Notes under the pieces: model-generated
Told to the model about the DNA's origin: nothing
Seen by the model: the letters and a program-made list of their open reading frames with translations, nothing else
Databases searched by the model: none
Assembly: GCA_964412555.1 (NCBI GenBank)
Contig: CAYPPG010000127.1
Coordinates: 1-9,590 of the forward strand
Direction of reading: 5' to 3'
Length of the DNA: 9,590 bases
From: CAYPPG01 sp964412555
GTDB taxonomy: Bacteria > Hinthialibacterota > Hinthialibacteria > Hinthialibacterales > Hinthialibacteraceae
In this document: positions 1 through 8,049 of the stretch, piece by piece
How positions within the stretch are numbered: position 1 is the stretch's first letter
Layout: each line of letters opens with the position of its first letter
Made by a program: the position numbers and the translations under genes

Positions 1-29
1 ACGGGTCACACCTAACCGACTCCAGGGGG

Positions 30-225
30 GTCAAAGGTACCCGGCTATTGACATGACTCTCTTGAAAGAAAATCAACCTCTTTGACTGTCACTCTTGAGG
101 GGAAGAACTTTTGACTGTCGAGTTCTTTATGATAGGTGGGTAATTTTAGGATTTCGATTTTTTCAATTATGGATTCTTGTGATTGTATCTGGAAAGTATA
201 GCGAATAAGGAATATTAGAGTCAAA
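30..225. promoter_or_regulatory. Cluster of TTTGAC half-sites, possible operator region
   Basis: The hexamer TTTGAC or its complement GTCAAA occurs at 30-35 (reverse), 81-86 and 110-115 (forward) and 220-225 (reverse), with a near match ATTGAC at 47-52. The two central forward copies share ten bases, TTTGACTGTC, at 81-90 and 110-119. The copies at 48 and 82 are each followed 10-11 bases later by CTCTTGA, so they look like imperfect copies of a longer unit. Four exact hits and one near hit in under 250 bases is far above chance. Binding sites for a transcription factor are one reading, but I cannot name the factor. Confidence 0.35.
103..127. other. Short perfect hairpin around a TTTGACTGTC repeat
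   Basis: AAGAACT at 103-109 pairs perfectly with AGTTCTT at 121-127, leaving an 11-base loop that contains one TTTGACTGTC copy. No run of T follows, so it does not look like an intrinsic terminator. It could be an operator dyad or an RNA structure in the leader. A seven-base stem could also arise by chance. Confidence 0.3.
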
Positions 226-246
226 CAAAATATGAGGTAAAGGAAT

Positions 247-3200
247 ATGTACCAGTCAATCTTACGTTATTGCAAAAGAAATTATAAAAAAATCATTTCT
301 TTTTTCTTGATTACACTTCTCATACTTCCTCCTGGCTTTGCACAAATGGTGCAATTTGAAGAAACAAAAGAAGATTTAATCGATATTATTCTCGATAATG
401 GTTTGCTTGAAATCAGCGAAGAGGAATTCGGGAAATACGACATCAATCAAGACGGCAAGATCGATGTCGCCGATATTATCTCTCTGATCCACAAGCGGGA
501 TTCAATCAACGATGCATTGGCAGCAGTAATGTGGGCGGAACAAGCGGGTTCCACAACGAATGCGAAAAGTGTTCGTCCACTTGAGATGGAAGAAATCAGT
601 GATTTTGTCGGTGAAAATCCGAATGCTGTGGATGAACTCGCCGTGTATTTAACCACGAAAAAATTACTTGGTTATGAAAGTGTCGGAGAGAAAGATATCG
701 ATACTTTGTTGCAAACCATTCAAGCAAGTTGGTCCGAGAATTGGAATGATAATTATAAACAAACCATAGCCACCCTTGCGAACGGCGGAGTGGATACCGA
801 TGGAGATGGAATCATCAGCGGTGTAGCCGATGTCGATTCGCTGGACGCGCAAGTCCTTGCCTATAATGAAATCAATCCTTCCGCATTTGCCTCCGTGATG
901 ACCAACAAATTCGGGGCATCGCCTTATCTGCCGGAAAATGTGTTTCTCAATCAATACTTACAAGGCTTGCAAGAACATCTTATTTTAAAATTAAGCGAAC
1001 GTACCTCCTGGTTTGAAGCGTGGTTGATGGCCTGCGCGGATGATGATCTCGGCAGCCAAACTGCAGAAGAACTTCGCCGACGTGTGTTGGCGACTCTTCT
1101 TCGGCAACATTTCATGAATCTAAAAGTCTTGTCGCAATCCGGCGTTTCGTTAGTGAATGAATTGACTGACGAACAGGGGCCAACGGCCAATCAGATTATC
1201 CCGGACAAGGCGTATTATGTTTCGGCAACGGTCGATGAAGTCACGCCATACACGCATGCCTGGAATCCGCGGGAAGAATTGGTCCCAATCGCGGGCACTC
1301 AGTATTTTTCCGCCACCAAAACCGAAACGTTGATCACGGATCTCTCTTTGACAGATCCGCAAGCCTCCCGCCTGATTCGGGATCAAATGCATCAGCGTAT
1401 GAAACAAGAAGGTGTCGATGAATTCCTGATTTTAGCTGAAGCCGCACCTGTGAATGGAAATCAGAGAGTCGTTGTCGGTGACATGCTGGATGTCGGTGCA
1501 AAATTAGGGGTGATGAATGAGGAATATGGTGATTTGGTCGATTTTCTTGAAGATTTTTACGACACAAATTCCATTCCAGATGTAAATGATACTATTTTGG
1601 CTTCACCGGAAAATGATCTTGTGATTCAAGTCATTCTCGAGGCGTTCAAATTCATCGCGATTACAGATAAAACCCAATTCTTTGTGCAATCCTATGACAA
1701 TCCTGTCGATCCGAATTTGCATAATGCTGCGAAAGGCATTGCTGCGCTTTACGTGAAACTTTACGGTAAAGCTTACCAAAATAACATCAATCCCAATCAA
1801 GATATGAGCTTGCCAGGGATCGATGACTTGTATTATCGTAATACACAATCCCAGCCTTCTGCGGGATGGGATGCATGGCGTGCTCAATTTAATGAATATC
1901 GTGGAACGTCTGACATATATCAATTGCTGACCGGCGATCCGGTGGGGGATACAATTCAACAGGTGTCCGTAGTGAACACGAACGGTTCGACAATCTTCAG
2001 CAATTCCCGTTTCAACGACGAGCAAATTGAACTGCATCCGGCCATGGTCCGCCTGCTGAAATTGACCATGGCTCTATATCTTTACGAAGAAGCTGCTTTG
2101 GCGCATAAATCTTCGCTTTATCAACAGCGAAAACCCAGCCCGACAGGTATTCCTCAGAATGATCCACTGTTCGACGTTGTCAACAAATACATCGTAGCAT
2201 TGAAACTGCTCGACGAGGCGGTACCGCGCTCGAAACTCTATTGGGGAAACGAGGAAACGTTATGTCTCGGTCCGGTCCTGATGCTGGTTGACGTTGTTAC
2301 CCAAAATTTGATACAAAATCTGGGCAATCGAATTCCTTATGCAGCGCATGGTTTGGACTTTTGGGGAATGGGTGATAAACCGTTTTCGCTTGTTGGCGTC
2401 GGAGAATTGAAAAGAATTGCGAATACAACAATTGGCTTTTTGGAAAAAATTGAGGAGGAAGGGGATCAAGCAATAAATGATCAGATTCAGCAGCAGATTT
2501 TGGGTGAAAAAGTGTCACAGGAAGAATCCAATGCGAAAGCTGCTTATTTTGATTACGAAGCGTCCAATCATGCACTGGCAGCGGCAAAACTGCGTGTGGA
2601 TGCGGCCAATGAAGAAATGAATTTACAGGATATTAAAATCCAAATTGCGGGTAACAAAAAACAGAGAGCTGAATTTCTGAAAGATGCAAAAGAATATTAT
2701 AAACTAGCCAATGATGAGAGTGTGGCAGCACAACAGCGAAAGAAGGAATTAGCGCAAAAGCAATTGTTGGTTGTGAAAAACCAATTTGATATTCTTAAAA
2801 CTCAAGTCGGGGATTTGATCGATAATGTCAAGCAGATGGAAGATAATATTCAATCGTCCGAACAAGCCGTCGAGAATTTGTTGATTGAATATAACAACAG
2901 AAGAAAAGAATTATTTGAAAATGCGGTATGTATTAGACCTTTCGGTGGACTTGAGGTTGATGTGAGTCAGTTAATTTCCAACGAGGACTGTCATAAAATT
3001 GGAGGGTATCGATCCGTCAATAATCACAATCGTCCGAGACGGGATTGTGGAGACCGTGGTGGGATTGCTGGATTGGTTCAAAAAATTGATCGCGATCTCG
3101 GCTGCGCGATGGGTGATTTTTGGAATGAATATGAAGATGAAATTTTGACCGTCGCTAAGATTGTATCGGTTGCGTATACCGGTGTGGATTATGTCAGCAT

Positions 3201-5724
3201 TGCGGTGGGGGCGATCAAAGGAGTTGAGGGCGTCAGTCAAGGGGATTATGACAAAGCCTTTAAAAATTTTGCACAAGCCGGCGCTTCCTTGATGGAAATT
3301 CCGGCGGTTCGTAGTGAAGTAAAGGATGTTTTGAAGGATTCCGCTGTCGGCGAATTGATTCAAAATTATCAGACTTTTGAAGGAAAAGCCCAACCTCTTA
3401 TCAATCTGATCAAAAGCGGACAATACAACAATCCGAAAGCGATTAAAGATTCGTTACGCAGCCAATTTTTGACGATGGCAAAAGATGAATTCGGTATAAC
3501 TGAAGAGAATGTAGATCAATTTATCAACAATGCCGTTTCAGAAACATTGGCCGGACCGATGCGGGAACTCGGTGTCTCTTTTGCTATGAAGGGAGATGAA
3601 CTCCAACAATTTGTTGAGCAGGAATTAGGAATCACCGTCGATCCAAGCGATCAGAATCTCATTGCCAATGTTTCCAAACAAATTCGGGATAATGTCATTG
3701 GAAAGATCGAAGAGGACTTTCCAGCAGTCGCTAATGGTCTGAAAAACCGTTTTGACGACGCACAAATAGAATCGTTCAGTGACTGCGTTGAAAATCGATT
3801 GATGGACTTCGTTGTCGAACAAGAAGAAAAGTTGGACGGCGCATTAAATGATCTAATGGGATTGAAAAATAACGCCATATTGGCGGACGGTGGATTGAAA
3901 AAGTTATCCCAGTTAAAGAATCTTCCCGATCATTTGAAAAACCAGATTACCAGAAAGTTTGAGATATTTATTAAAAAACGATTGGTTGAAATTGAAGATA
4001 AGGTCAGCGTGAATGTTGCGAAAGCTGCGGAAATTGCCGTAAAAAGTATCCCACCTGAATTTACCGATACCATTGTGAAAATCCGGGAAATCATGGCGGA
4101 AATTCAAGCGTACACCGATTATCTGACGGATCGAGAAAATCATGCGCAGACATTCACCAAAATTATGGATATCTATGGAACGAGTAGGGATGACAATAAA
4201 TTCGAGGAAGAAAGAGATAAGCATATTCAAATGCTCCGCGATGAAATTGAAAAAATTAAAGAAAAACTCCCCATTGCGAAAAGGGAATTGATGGATGCAG
4301 AGAATTTGCTGGCTGTCAAACAGCAGGAACTGGATCAAGCGGAAGCGGAAGACTATATCGCCGGAAAAATGCTGGAGGCAGGGAAGTTAACTGGGCAGGC
4401 GTTGGAAAGTGAATTGCAAGCGGCGATGATCGACACCGTGATTGCCCAACAGGAAATCGATGCGGCGAATAAATACAAAGATGTCTTGGATGTCATGCGC
4501 GATCACTATCAAGAAATTATGAAACAAAAAGAGATGGAACGCGATGCGGCGCAGATGCGTCAACGGGCGGCGGAATCCCAACGAAAAATCGCAAAATTGA
4601 ATCAGGAACGCTTCGAAATTATGCAAAGCCGGGAAGCAGAGCGAAAGCCGTCATTGTTCCTCCGTAACCGGCATAAAGAGTTGGTCTTCGATATTTCCCG
4701 GCGTGCGATCTTTGATTATGCCAAAACACATGATCATCTGCATGGCACGAATTTCTTGAGTCTTGTTCGTAACGCAAATCCGGAAAGCGCTGCTCAGTTC
4801 AGTATGGTTCTGGATCATTTGGATTTATTGCTGTTCGAACGCACCCTCGACCAGCAGTTCCGGCCAGTGGGACTGGAGGATGCGCGGAATTTTGTTTCCT
4901 TGACACTGACCCAAGAAGATATCCCGCGTGCCATTACTCTAAACGAAATGAATTTGGATTCGAATTTGATCCCCAATGGAACATTTCGTGAAGATGACTG
5001 GTATGTCTGGCAAATTGAAATGTATTTGGATTCCGGCAACGGGATTTTTCATCCTGCTAAATTACCTCAGGTTGATAATCGCGACGATGTGCATATTACT
5101 TATCAACTACTTCCGCCTGACTTATTCCCACAGGAAAAAGTGATCAAGGTTCCTTATCAAGATTCGGTAGAACGTTTGGTGTATAAAGAAGTGCAGTTTT
5201 CCACCCGCAAAGCCTATGATCCGGAAAGTGAAATTGGATTCAAATCCGATGCCAGGGGGAATCCGCCTCGTGTTCGCCTGATTCATTTAGGGGATATGTG
5301 GTTCCCCAGCAAACAGAATCCTAAATCCATTCATGATATTGCCATGGCGCCGGTTTTGTATAATCCCGATCATGGATATGCGATTCCGGATATTACTGTC
5401 ATGCACAAACTGTTTACGAATTTCCAATATCTCATCAGTGGTTTGTTGCCGTTGGAAGCCGGGAAAATTAATGCCGAAGAGGAATCGGCAACGGGCTTTT
5501 TCGGGGCGAACTATCCCTTATTCGGCACGTGGTGGATACTGATCAAAAAGGATTTTCTCTATCCCGAATGGGAATTGAAAATTGATTTTGGAGGAAGCGG
5601 GATCTTGAATATGACGCAAGAATCAAATTATCAAAATTCGTTTCAAACACCAATTTTTAATGATGATGGATCCTTAAAAGATCCTAAATCTTATACACCT
5701 ATTATAGTTAATGATCAAAATTAA
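247..5724 (+). CDS. Giant secreted coiled-coil protein with dockerin-like calcium loop
   Basis: I do not recognise this 1825-residue family. Residues 1-33 form a signal peptide: a basic start, a hydrophobic core (IISFFLITLLILPP), and a cut near GFA-Q, so the protein is exported. Residues 65-76 (DINQDGKIDVAD, then L80) match a dockerin/EF-hand calcium loop, with ligands at D65, N67, D69, D73 and D76. A second Asp-rich loop, DTDGDG, starts at D183. The next 550 residues look mostly helical and globular. Strong coiled coils cover about 730-890 and 1280-1465. Between them are four evenly spaced cysteines (C895, C915, C934, C953), a hydrophobic stretch near 968-995 and more helical sequence. From about 1470 to the end the protein turns beta-rich, with GTWW near the C-terminus. 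The ATG at 247 is preceded by GAGG/AAGG and gives a clean signal peptide. It ends 11 bases before the first S74 gene, which suggests one operon. A structural or adhesion role, or a large toxin-like particle, is possible but unproven. Confidence 0.9.
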   Translation: MYQSILRYCKRNYKKIISFFLITLLILPPGFAQMVQFEETKEDLIDIILDNGLLEISEEEFGKYDINQDGKIDVADIISLIHKRDSINDALAAVMWAEQAGSTTNAKSVRPLEMEEISDFVGENPNAVDELAVYLTTKKLLGYESVGEKDIDTLLQTIQASWSENWNDNYKQTIATLANGGVDTDGDGIISGVADVDSLDAQVLAYNEINPSAFASVMTNKFGASPYLPENVFLNQYLQGLQEHLILKLSERTSWFEAWLMACADDDLGSQTAEELRRRVLATLLRQHFMNLKVLSQSGVSLVNELTDEQGPTANQIIPDKAYYVSATVDEVTPYTHAWNPREELVPIAGTQYFSATKTETLITDLSLTDPQASRLIRDQMHQRMKQEGVDEFLILAEAAPVNGNQRVVVGDMLDVGAKLGVMNEEYGDLVDFLEDFYDTNSIPDVNDTILASPENDLVIQVILEAFKFIAITDKTQFFVQSYDNPVDPNLHNAAKGIAALYVKLYGKAYQNNINPNQDMSLPGIDDLYYRNTQSQPSAGWDAWRAQFNEYRGTSDIYQLLTGDPVGDTIQQVSVVNTNGSTIFSNSRFNDEQIELHPAMVRLLKLTMALYLYEEAALAHKSSLYQQRKPSPTGIPQNDPLFDVVNKYIVALKLLDEAVPRSKLYWGNEETLCLGPVLMLVDVVTQNLIQNLGNRIPYAAHGLDFWGMGDKPFSLVGVGELKRIANTTIGFLEKIEEEGDQAINDQIQQQILGEKVSQEESNAKAAYFDYEASNHALAAAKLRVDAANEEMNLQDIKIQIAGNKKQRAEFLKDAKEYYKLANDESVAAQQRKKELAQKQLLVVKNQFDILKTQVGDLIDNVKQMEDNIQSSEQAVENLLIEYNNRRKELFENAVCIRPFGGLEVDVSQLISNEDCHKIGGYRSVNNHNRPRRDCGDRGGIAGLVQKIDRDLGCAMGDFWNEYEDEILTVAKIVSVAYTGVDYVSIAVGAIKGVEGVSQGDYDKAFKNFAQAGASLMEIPAVRSEVKDVLKDSAVGELIQNYQTFEGKAQPLINLIKSGQYNNPKAIKDSLRSQFLTMAKDEFGITEENVDQFINNAVSETLAGPMRELGVSFAMKGDELQQFVEQELGITVDPSDQNLIANVSKQIRDNVIGKIEEDFPAVANGLKNRFDDAQIESFSDCVENRLMDFVVEQEEKLDGALNDLMGLKNNAILADGGLKKLSQLKNLPDHLKNQITRKFEIFIKKRLVEIEDKVSVNVAKAAEIAVKSIPPEFTDTIVKIREIMAEIQAYTDYLTDRENHAQTFTKIMDIYGTSRDDNKFEEERDKHIQMLRDEIEKIKEKLPIAKRELMDAENLLAVKQQELDQAEAEDYIAGKMLEAGKLTGQALESELQAAMIDTVIAQQEIDAANKYKDVLDVMRDHYQEIMKQKEMERDAAQMRQRAAESQRKIAKLNQERFEIMQSREAERKPSLFLRNRHKELVFDISRRAIFDYAKTHDHLHGTNFLSLVRNANPESAAQFSMVLDHLDLLLFERTLDQQFRPVGLEDARNFVSLTLTQEDIPRAITLNEMNLDSNLIPNGTFREDDWYVWQIEMYLDSGNGIFHPAKLPQVDNRDDVHITYQLLPPDLFPQEKVIKVPYQDSVERLVYKEVQFSTRKAYDPESEIGFKSDARGNPPRVRLIHLGDMWFPSKQNPKSIHDIAMAPVLYNPDHGYAIPDITVMHKLFTNFQYLISGLLPLEAGKINAEEESATGFFGANYPLFGTWWILIKKDFLYPEWELKIDFGGSGILNMTQESNYQNSFQTPIFNDDGSLKDPKSYTPIIVNDQN

Positions 5725-5735
5725 GGAGAAAGAGA

Positions 5736-6686
5736 ATGAAACGTTTCAGCTTATTAATGATTGTTCTTCAATTTTTCAGTGTGACATATCTTTGTGCTCA
5801 AACCCTTGAGGAGGAAGTGCAAGAGTTGAAAGAGAAACTTGCGGCGCTGGAAGCCCGTTTGGAAGTTGTGGATCAGCGGTTCGTGAATTTGGAAGCGGTG
5901 GATGAAACCGGGGAAATTGACCCGAAAGCGAAAGATTCAGATAAATTAGATGGAAATAATTCTGATGATTTTGTGAAGAAATCAGGAGTTACGGAGAATT
6001 TTGGTATTGGAACCACAAATCCATCAAACCGCTTACATGTAAAAATAAATGCAACTAGTGGACAAAGAACATCTGCATTTTTTGAAAATATCGGTAATCC
6101 TAACTCAAATGGTATAATAAATAGTATAAAGATCGGAATAAAAGATGGTCCAGCATTGTCTATTTGTCAGCGGGGCAATAATTATACTGCTGTATCAAAT
6201 TATAGGGGGTATGGAGTAATTAATACGGATGGAATCGGTGGATTACGGCTCCATAATTCAAATGAAAACGCCAACATCGAATTTTGCATAGGAACAACAA
6301 ACAATAGTATTCCAATTGCTTATATGAGATTAACAAAAACTTCCCTCAATGTATTTGGCAATCATATAGCTACCAGCAGCGATCAACGTTTCAAAACCGA
6401 TATCACACCGAAACATGACTTTTTATCCAGGATTATGGAAATGCAGCCGGTTTCCTATCGTTGGAGACAGAAAGAATTTCCCGAATATGGCTTTGATCAG
6501 GCAATCCACACCGGTTTCATTGCGCAGGATGTTGAATCCATTTTCCCGGAAGTGATCAGCCGGGACGATAACGGTTATCTTTCCATTGATTATACGCGAC
6601 TGGTACCCGCGCTCATCGGCGCGGTGAAGGAGCAACAGAAAATCATCGAGGAACTCCGTGAAGAAATCAAACGCATTGCCAAATAA
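5736..6686 (+). CDS. S74-domain surface fibre protein, copy 1 (intact)
   Basis: This 316-residue exported protein is built like a phage tail fibre. A signal peptide (about 1-21, cut near LCA-Q) leads into a short coiled coil and the family core (ALEARLEVVDQRFVNLEAVD), then one 21-residue repeat with DKLDG at about 68-88. A variable head opens with FGIGTTNPSNRLHVK, a phrase common just before such heads. The C-terminus is a peptidase S74 intramolecular chaperone domain: SSDQRFKTDI carries the expected Ser215/Lys220 dyad, followed by GFIAQDVE from residue 260, SIDYTRLVPAL, and a closing coiled coil (KEQQKIIEELREEI). In studied S74 proteins this domain drives trimer folding and then cuts itself off in front of the Ser. 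AAGGAGAA at 5723-5730 is a good ribosome site. The head is AT-rich, whereas the S74 part is about 50% GC, unlike the S74 of the later copies. A surface fibre or adhesin is the likely role; its target is unknown. Confidence 0.9.
   Translation: MKRFSLLMIVLQFFSVTYLCAQTLEEEVQELKEKLAALEARLEVVDQRFVNLEAVDETGEIDPKAKDSDKLDGNNSDDFVKKSGVTENFGIGTTNPSNRLHVKINATSGQRTSAFFENIGNPNSNGIINSIKIGIKDGPALSICQRGNNYTAVSNYRGYGVINTDGIGGLRLHNSNENANIEFCIGTTNNSIPIAYMRLTKTSLNVFGNHIATSSDQRFKTDITPKHDFLSRIMEMQPVSYRWRQKEFPEYGFDQAIHTGFIAQDVESIFPEVISRDDNGYLSIDYTRLVPALIGAVKEQQKIIEELREEIKRIAK
5844..5929 (+). repeat. 86-bp conserved core, family copy 1
   Basis: This block encodes ALEARLEVVDQRFVNLEAVD plus the following ETGEIDPKA and is repeated in all four paralogues (also 7225-7310, 8170-8255, 9031-9116). 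Counting by eye against this copy, copy 3 differs at 2 bases, copy 2 at 5 and copy 4 at about 9. Many silent sites are kept, although flanking sequence has diverged widely. The block is about 50% GC and sits next to AT-rich heads. Its heptad-like pattern suits a trimerising stalk. The identity suggests recent duplication or gene conversion. Confidence 0.85.
5937..5999 (+). repeat. Single 63-bp DKLDG unit in copy 1
   Basis: The 21 codons beginning SDKLDGNNSDDF match the repeat unit that occurs two to three times in the other paralogues. Here only one unit separates the conserved core from the variable head. Confidence 0.65.
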
Positions 6687-6702
6687 CGTAAACAATAGAT
6701 AT

Positions 6703-6707
6703 GGGAG
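6703..6707 (+). promoter_or_regulatory. Ribosome site that selects GTG 6716 as start
   Basis: GGGAG lies eight bases before the GTG at 6716. The upstream in-frame ATG at 6701 has only AACAATAGAT in front of it, with no Shine-Dalgarno match, and would add five residues to the signal peptide. The GTG start is therefore preferred. Confidence 0.6.
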
Positions 6708-6715
6708 TAAGAAAA

Positions 6716-6985
6716 GTGAACCGTACAATTTATGCGATTTCAACCACGCTTATCATTTGGATCGGATTGAGCGACACGGTCTGTGCGGGAACTGAAATTA
6801 ACTTACCAACCAATGTGCAAGTCAGTCAGAATGATCTGCTTGAAATTCCTCTTCAATTTTCCTCGGCAGATCCTATTTCCGGCTTGAATGTCAAAATCGC
6901 AATTGCCGTGGGAACAGTACGCCTGCTGCCTGCCACTCCCGCATCGGTTCATGGCAGCTATCGACTCTACATTCATGATGTATAG
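6716..6985 (+). CDS. Truncated cohesin-like exported protein
   Basis: The product is 89 residues from the GTG start (94 if the ATG at 6701 is used). It has a signal peptide (NRTIYAISTTLIIWIG, cut near VCA-G). The mature start, INLPTNVQVSQNDLLEIPLQF followed within a few residues by ISGLNVKIAI, resembles the first strands of a cohesin domain, where an 'is-GLN' strand normally leads to a Tyr-Asp-Pro turn. A cohesin runs to roughly 140 residues; this protein stops after about 65 mature residues, at SYRLYIHDV, so only the first half of the fold is present. I found no matching continuation in the bases that follow. It is probably a broken or truncated gene. Cohesins bind dockerins, and the giant protein nearby has a dockerin-like loop, but half a fold is unlikely to bind. 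It lies 29 bases after the first S74 gene. Confidence 0.55.
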   Translation: MNRTIYAISTTLIIWIGLSDTVCAGTEINLPTNVQVSQNDLLEIPLQFSSADPISGLNVKIAIAVGTVRLLPATPASVHGSYRLYIHDV

Positions 6986-7104
6986 TATTATGAAATGAAC
7001 CTGCTTGTATATTATGAACAGGCTCGCTCATTCAACGCCCACAACCGAACTATCATTAAATAATATGTATTGTATGTTAAATGAATAAGAGGAAAGGTAA
7101 ACCA
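6986..7104. other. Intergenic gap between cohesin fragment and copy 2
   Basis: This is the longest gap inside the cluster. It carries a nine-base direct repeat, TATTATGAA, at 6986-6994 and 7010-7018, then an AT-rich run up to the next gene. No convincing terminator stem or promoter pair was found. It may be the scar of a deletion that removed the rest of the cohesin gene, or may hold a weak promoter. Confidence 0.45.
7088..7097 (+). promoter_or_regulatory. Ribosome site that selects ATG 7105 as start
   Basis: AGAGGAAAGG lies seven bases before the ATG at 7105. An in-frame ATG at 7081 is preceded only by TTGTATGTTAA and would place this purine run inside the coding sequence. Starting at 7105 also gives a signal peptide of the same length (24 residues) as copies 3 and 4. 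Confidence 0.7.
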
Positions 7105-8037
7105 ATGGAAAAACTAAATTTCTTAACATGCTCAATCCTAATCCTCGTTTGCTCTATGTCAACAACATTCGCACAGGATACTGACCTGCAATCGAAAGTC
7201 GATAAACTGAAAAAGAAACTAGAAGCGCTGGAAGCCCGTTTGGAAGTTGTCGATCAACGGTTTGTGAATTTGGAAGCGGTGGATGAAACTGGGGAAATTA
7301 ACCCGAAAGCCAAGAATGCTGAATTTTTGGATCGTTTAGATAGTGCTCAATTTCTTAGATCTGATGGAAAAGCAGTTGATGCTGATGAATTAGATGGTTT
7401 AGATAGCAGTAAGTTTTTACGATCTAATGGAAAAGCAGTCGATGCGGATAAATTGGATGGAATTAATTCATCATATTTTGTGCGAAATGATGCCAGTGCG
7501 ATTGCCGTGAAGGCAACAGAATTTAAATTAGGGTATGGCATATCGAATGTTGGATCGGATTCAAGACAAAGAGCACTTAAAAAAGGGAATCCGGGCCATG
7601 CTCATTATGATCTATTGTCCATCAATTATGATGGAGATTTTGAGCAGGGTGTAGAAATATGGGGACCTACCAAATTTCATGGGGAAATGGTTGGAAAAGT
7701 TGTAAGATCAAGTGATGCAGCGCTGAAAAAAGAAATTAAACAAATCGAAGATCCCATAGATGTTGTACAAAAGATTAAGGGGATCTCATTCAAGTGGAAC
7801 GAGAATTATGATGCAAAAAAAAGATTTATACCGAATCAAAAACAATACGGTTTTATTGCACAAGAAGTTGAAAAGATCCTTCCAGATATAGTACAAAAAA
7901 ACGAAAATGGTTATAAATCGATTGATTACAATGCATTAATTCCATTTCTTCTTGAATCGATCAAAGAACAACAATACCAAATCGATCAACAAGAAATTAA
8001 AATTCAGGAATTACAAAGAATACTGAATGAGAAATAA
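7105..8037 (+). CDS. S74-domain surface fibre protein, copy 2 (intact)
   Basis: From ATG 7105 the product has 310 residues; the upstream ATG at 7081 would give 318. It opens with a 24-residue signal peptide ending TTFAQ, a Lys-rich coiled coil and the family core. Three 21-residue repeats follow, with LDRLDSAQF, LDGLDSSKF and LDGINSSYF, then a head unlike that of copy 1. The S74 domain begins RSSDAALKKEI: the Ser203/Lys208 dyad is present, but the Arg usual between them is Ala. YGFIAQEVEKILPD, SIDYNALIPFL and a Gln-rich closing coiled coil complete the domain. The S74 part is AT-rich, unlike that of copy 1. A self-cutting or non-cutting chaperone for a trimeric surface fibre is inferred. The stop is 12 bases before copy 3. 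Confidence 0.88.
   Translation: MEKLNFLTCSILILVCSMSTTFAQDTDLQSKVDKLKKKLEALEARLEVVDQRFVNLEAVDETGEINPKAKNAEFLDRLDSAQFLRSDGKAVDADELDGLDSSKFLRSNGKAVDADKLDGINSSYFVRNDASAIAVKATEFKLGYGISNVGSDSRQRALKKGNPGHAHYDLLSINYDGDFEQGVEIWGPTKFHGEMVGKVVRSSDAALKKEIKQIEDPIDVVQKIKGISFKWNENYDAKKRFIPNQKQYGFIAQEVEKILPDIVQKNENGYKSIDYNALIPFLLESIKEQQYQIDQQEIKIQELQRILNEK
7225..7310 (+). repeat. 86-bp conserved core, family copy 2
   Basis: It matches the core of copy 1 with five single-base differences. The one amino-acid change is Asp to Asn (EINPKA in place of EIDPKA); the other four differences are silent. Confidence 0.85.
7318..7506 (+). repeat. Three 63-bp DKLDG-type repeats in copy 2
   Basis: The units are 7318-7380, 7381-7443 and 7444-7506. 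The pattern is A-[DE]-x-L-D-x-[LI]-[DN]-S-x-x-F-[LV]-R-x-[ND], usually followed by GKAVD. Unit 1 is almost the same at base level as the first unit of copy 3 (8263-8325; about four differences). Such repeats occur in tail fibres and bacterial surface proteins and probably form the shaft. Confidence 0.8.
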
Positions 8038-8049
8038 TGGAGATGCCAA

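Larger units (their letters stand above)
1..246. other. Non-coding leader upstream of the giant gene
   Basis: I see no credible coding region here. The stretch holds repeated TTTGAC/GTCAAA half-sites and a short perfect hairpin, each listed separately. The end nearest the gene is AT-rich. A possible Shine-Dalgarno region, GAGGTAAAGGA at 234-244, precedes the ATG at 247. A promoter for the whole cluster probably lies here, but I could not pair a good -35 with a good -10 at normal spacing, so none is called. Confidence 0.6.

Noticed and set aside
48..76. Sigma-70 promoter with TTGACA at 48-53
   Set aside because: The hexamer is perfect, but at 17 bases spacing the -10 position reads AATCAA. 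The TATGAT at 128-133 is only 11 bases from the nearest TTGACT.
2971..4338. Long open frames on the minus strand inside the giant gene (for example 2971-3423 and 3913-4338)
   Set aside because: They lie wholly inside a well-supported coding sequence on the + strand, lack ribosome sites, and their products have the odd Phe/Ile/His-rich composition expected of antisense readings of coiled-coil codons.
5333..5542. Small + strand frame inside the giant gene
   Set aside because: It overlaps the main frame entirely, has no ribosome site, and its product shows no recognisable features.
7000..7027. Terminator hairpin after the cohesin fragment
   Set aside because: Only CCTG and CAGG pair, inner bases mismatch, and no T-run follows.
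7318..7506. CRISPR array suggested by regularly spaced repeats
   Set aside because: The 63-base units are contiguous coding repeats in frame with a surface protein, with no spacers between them.
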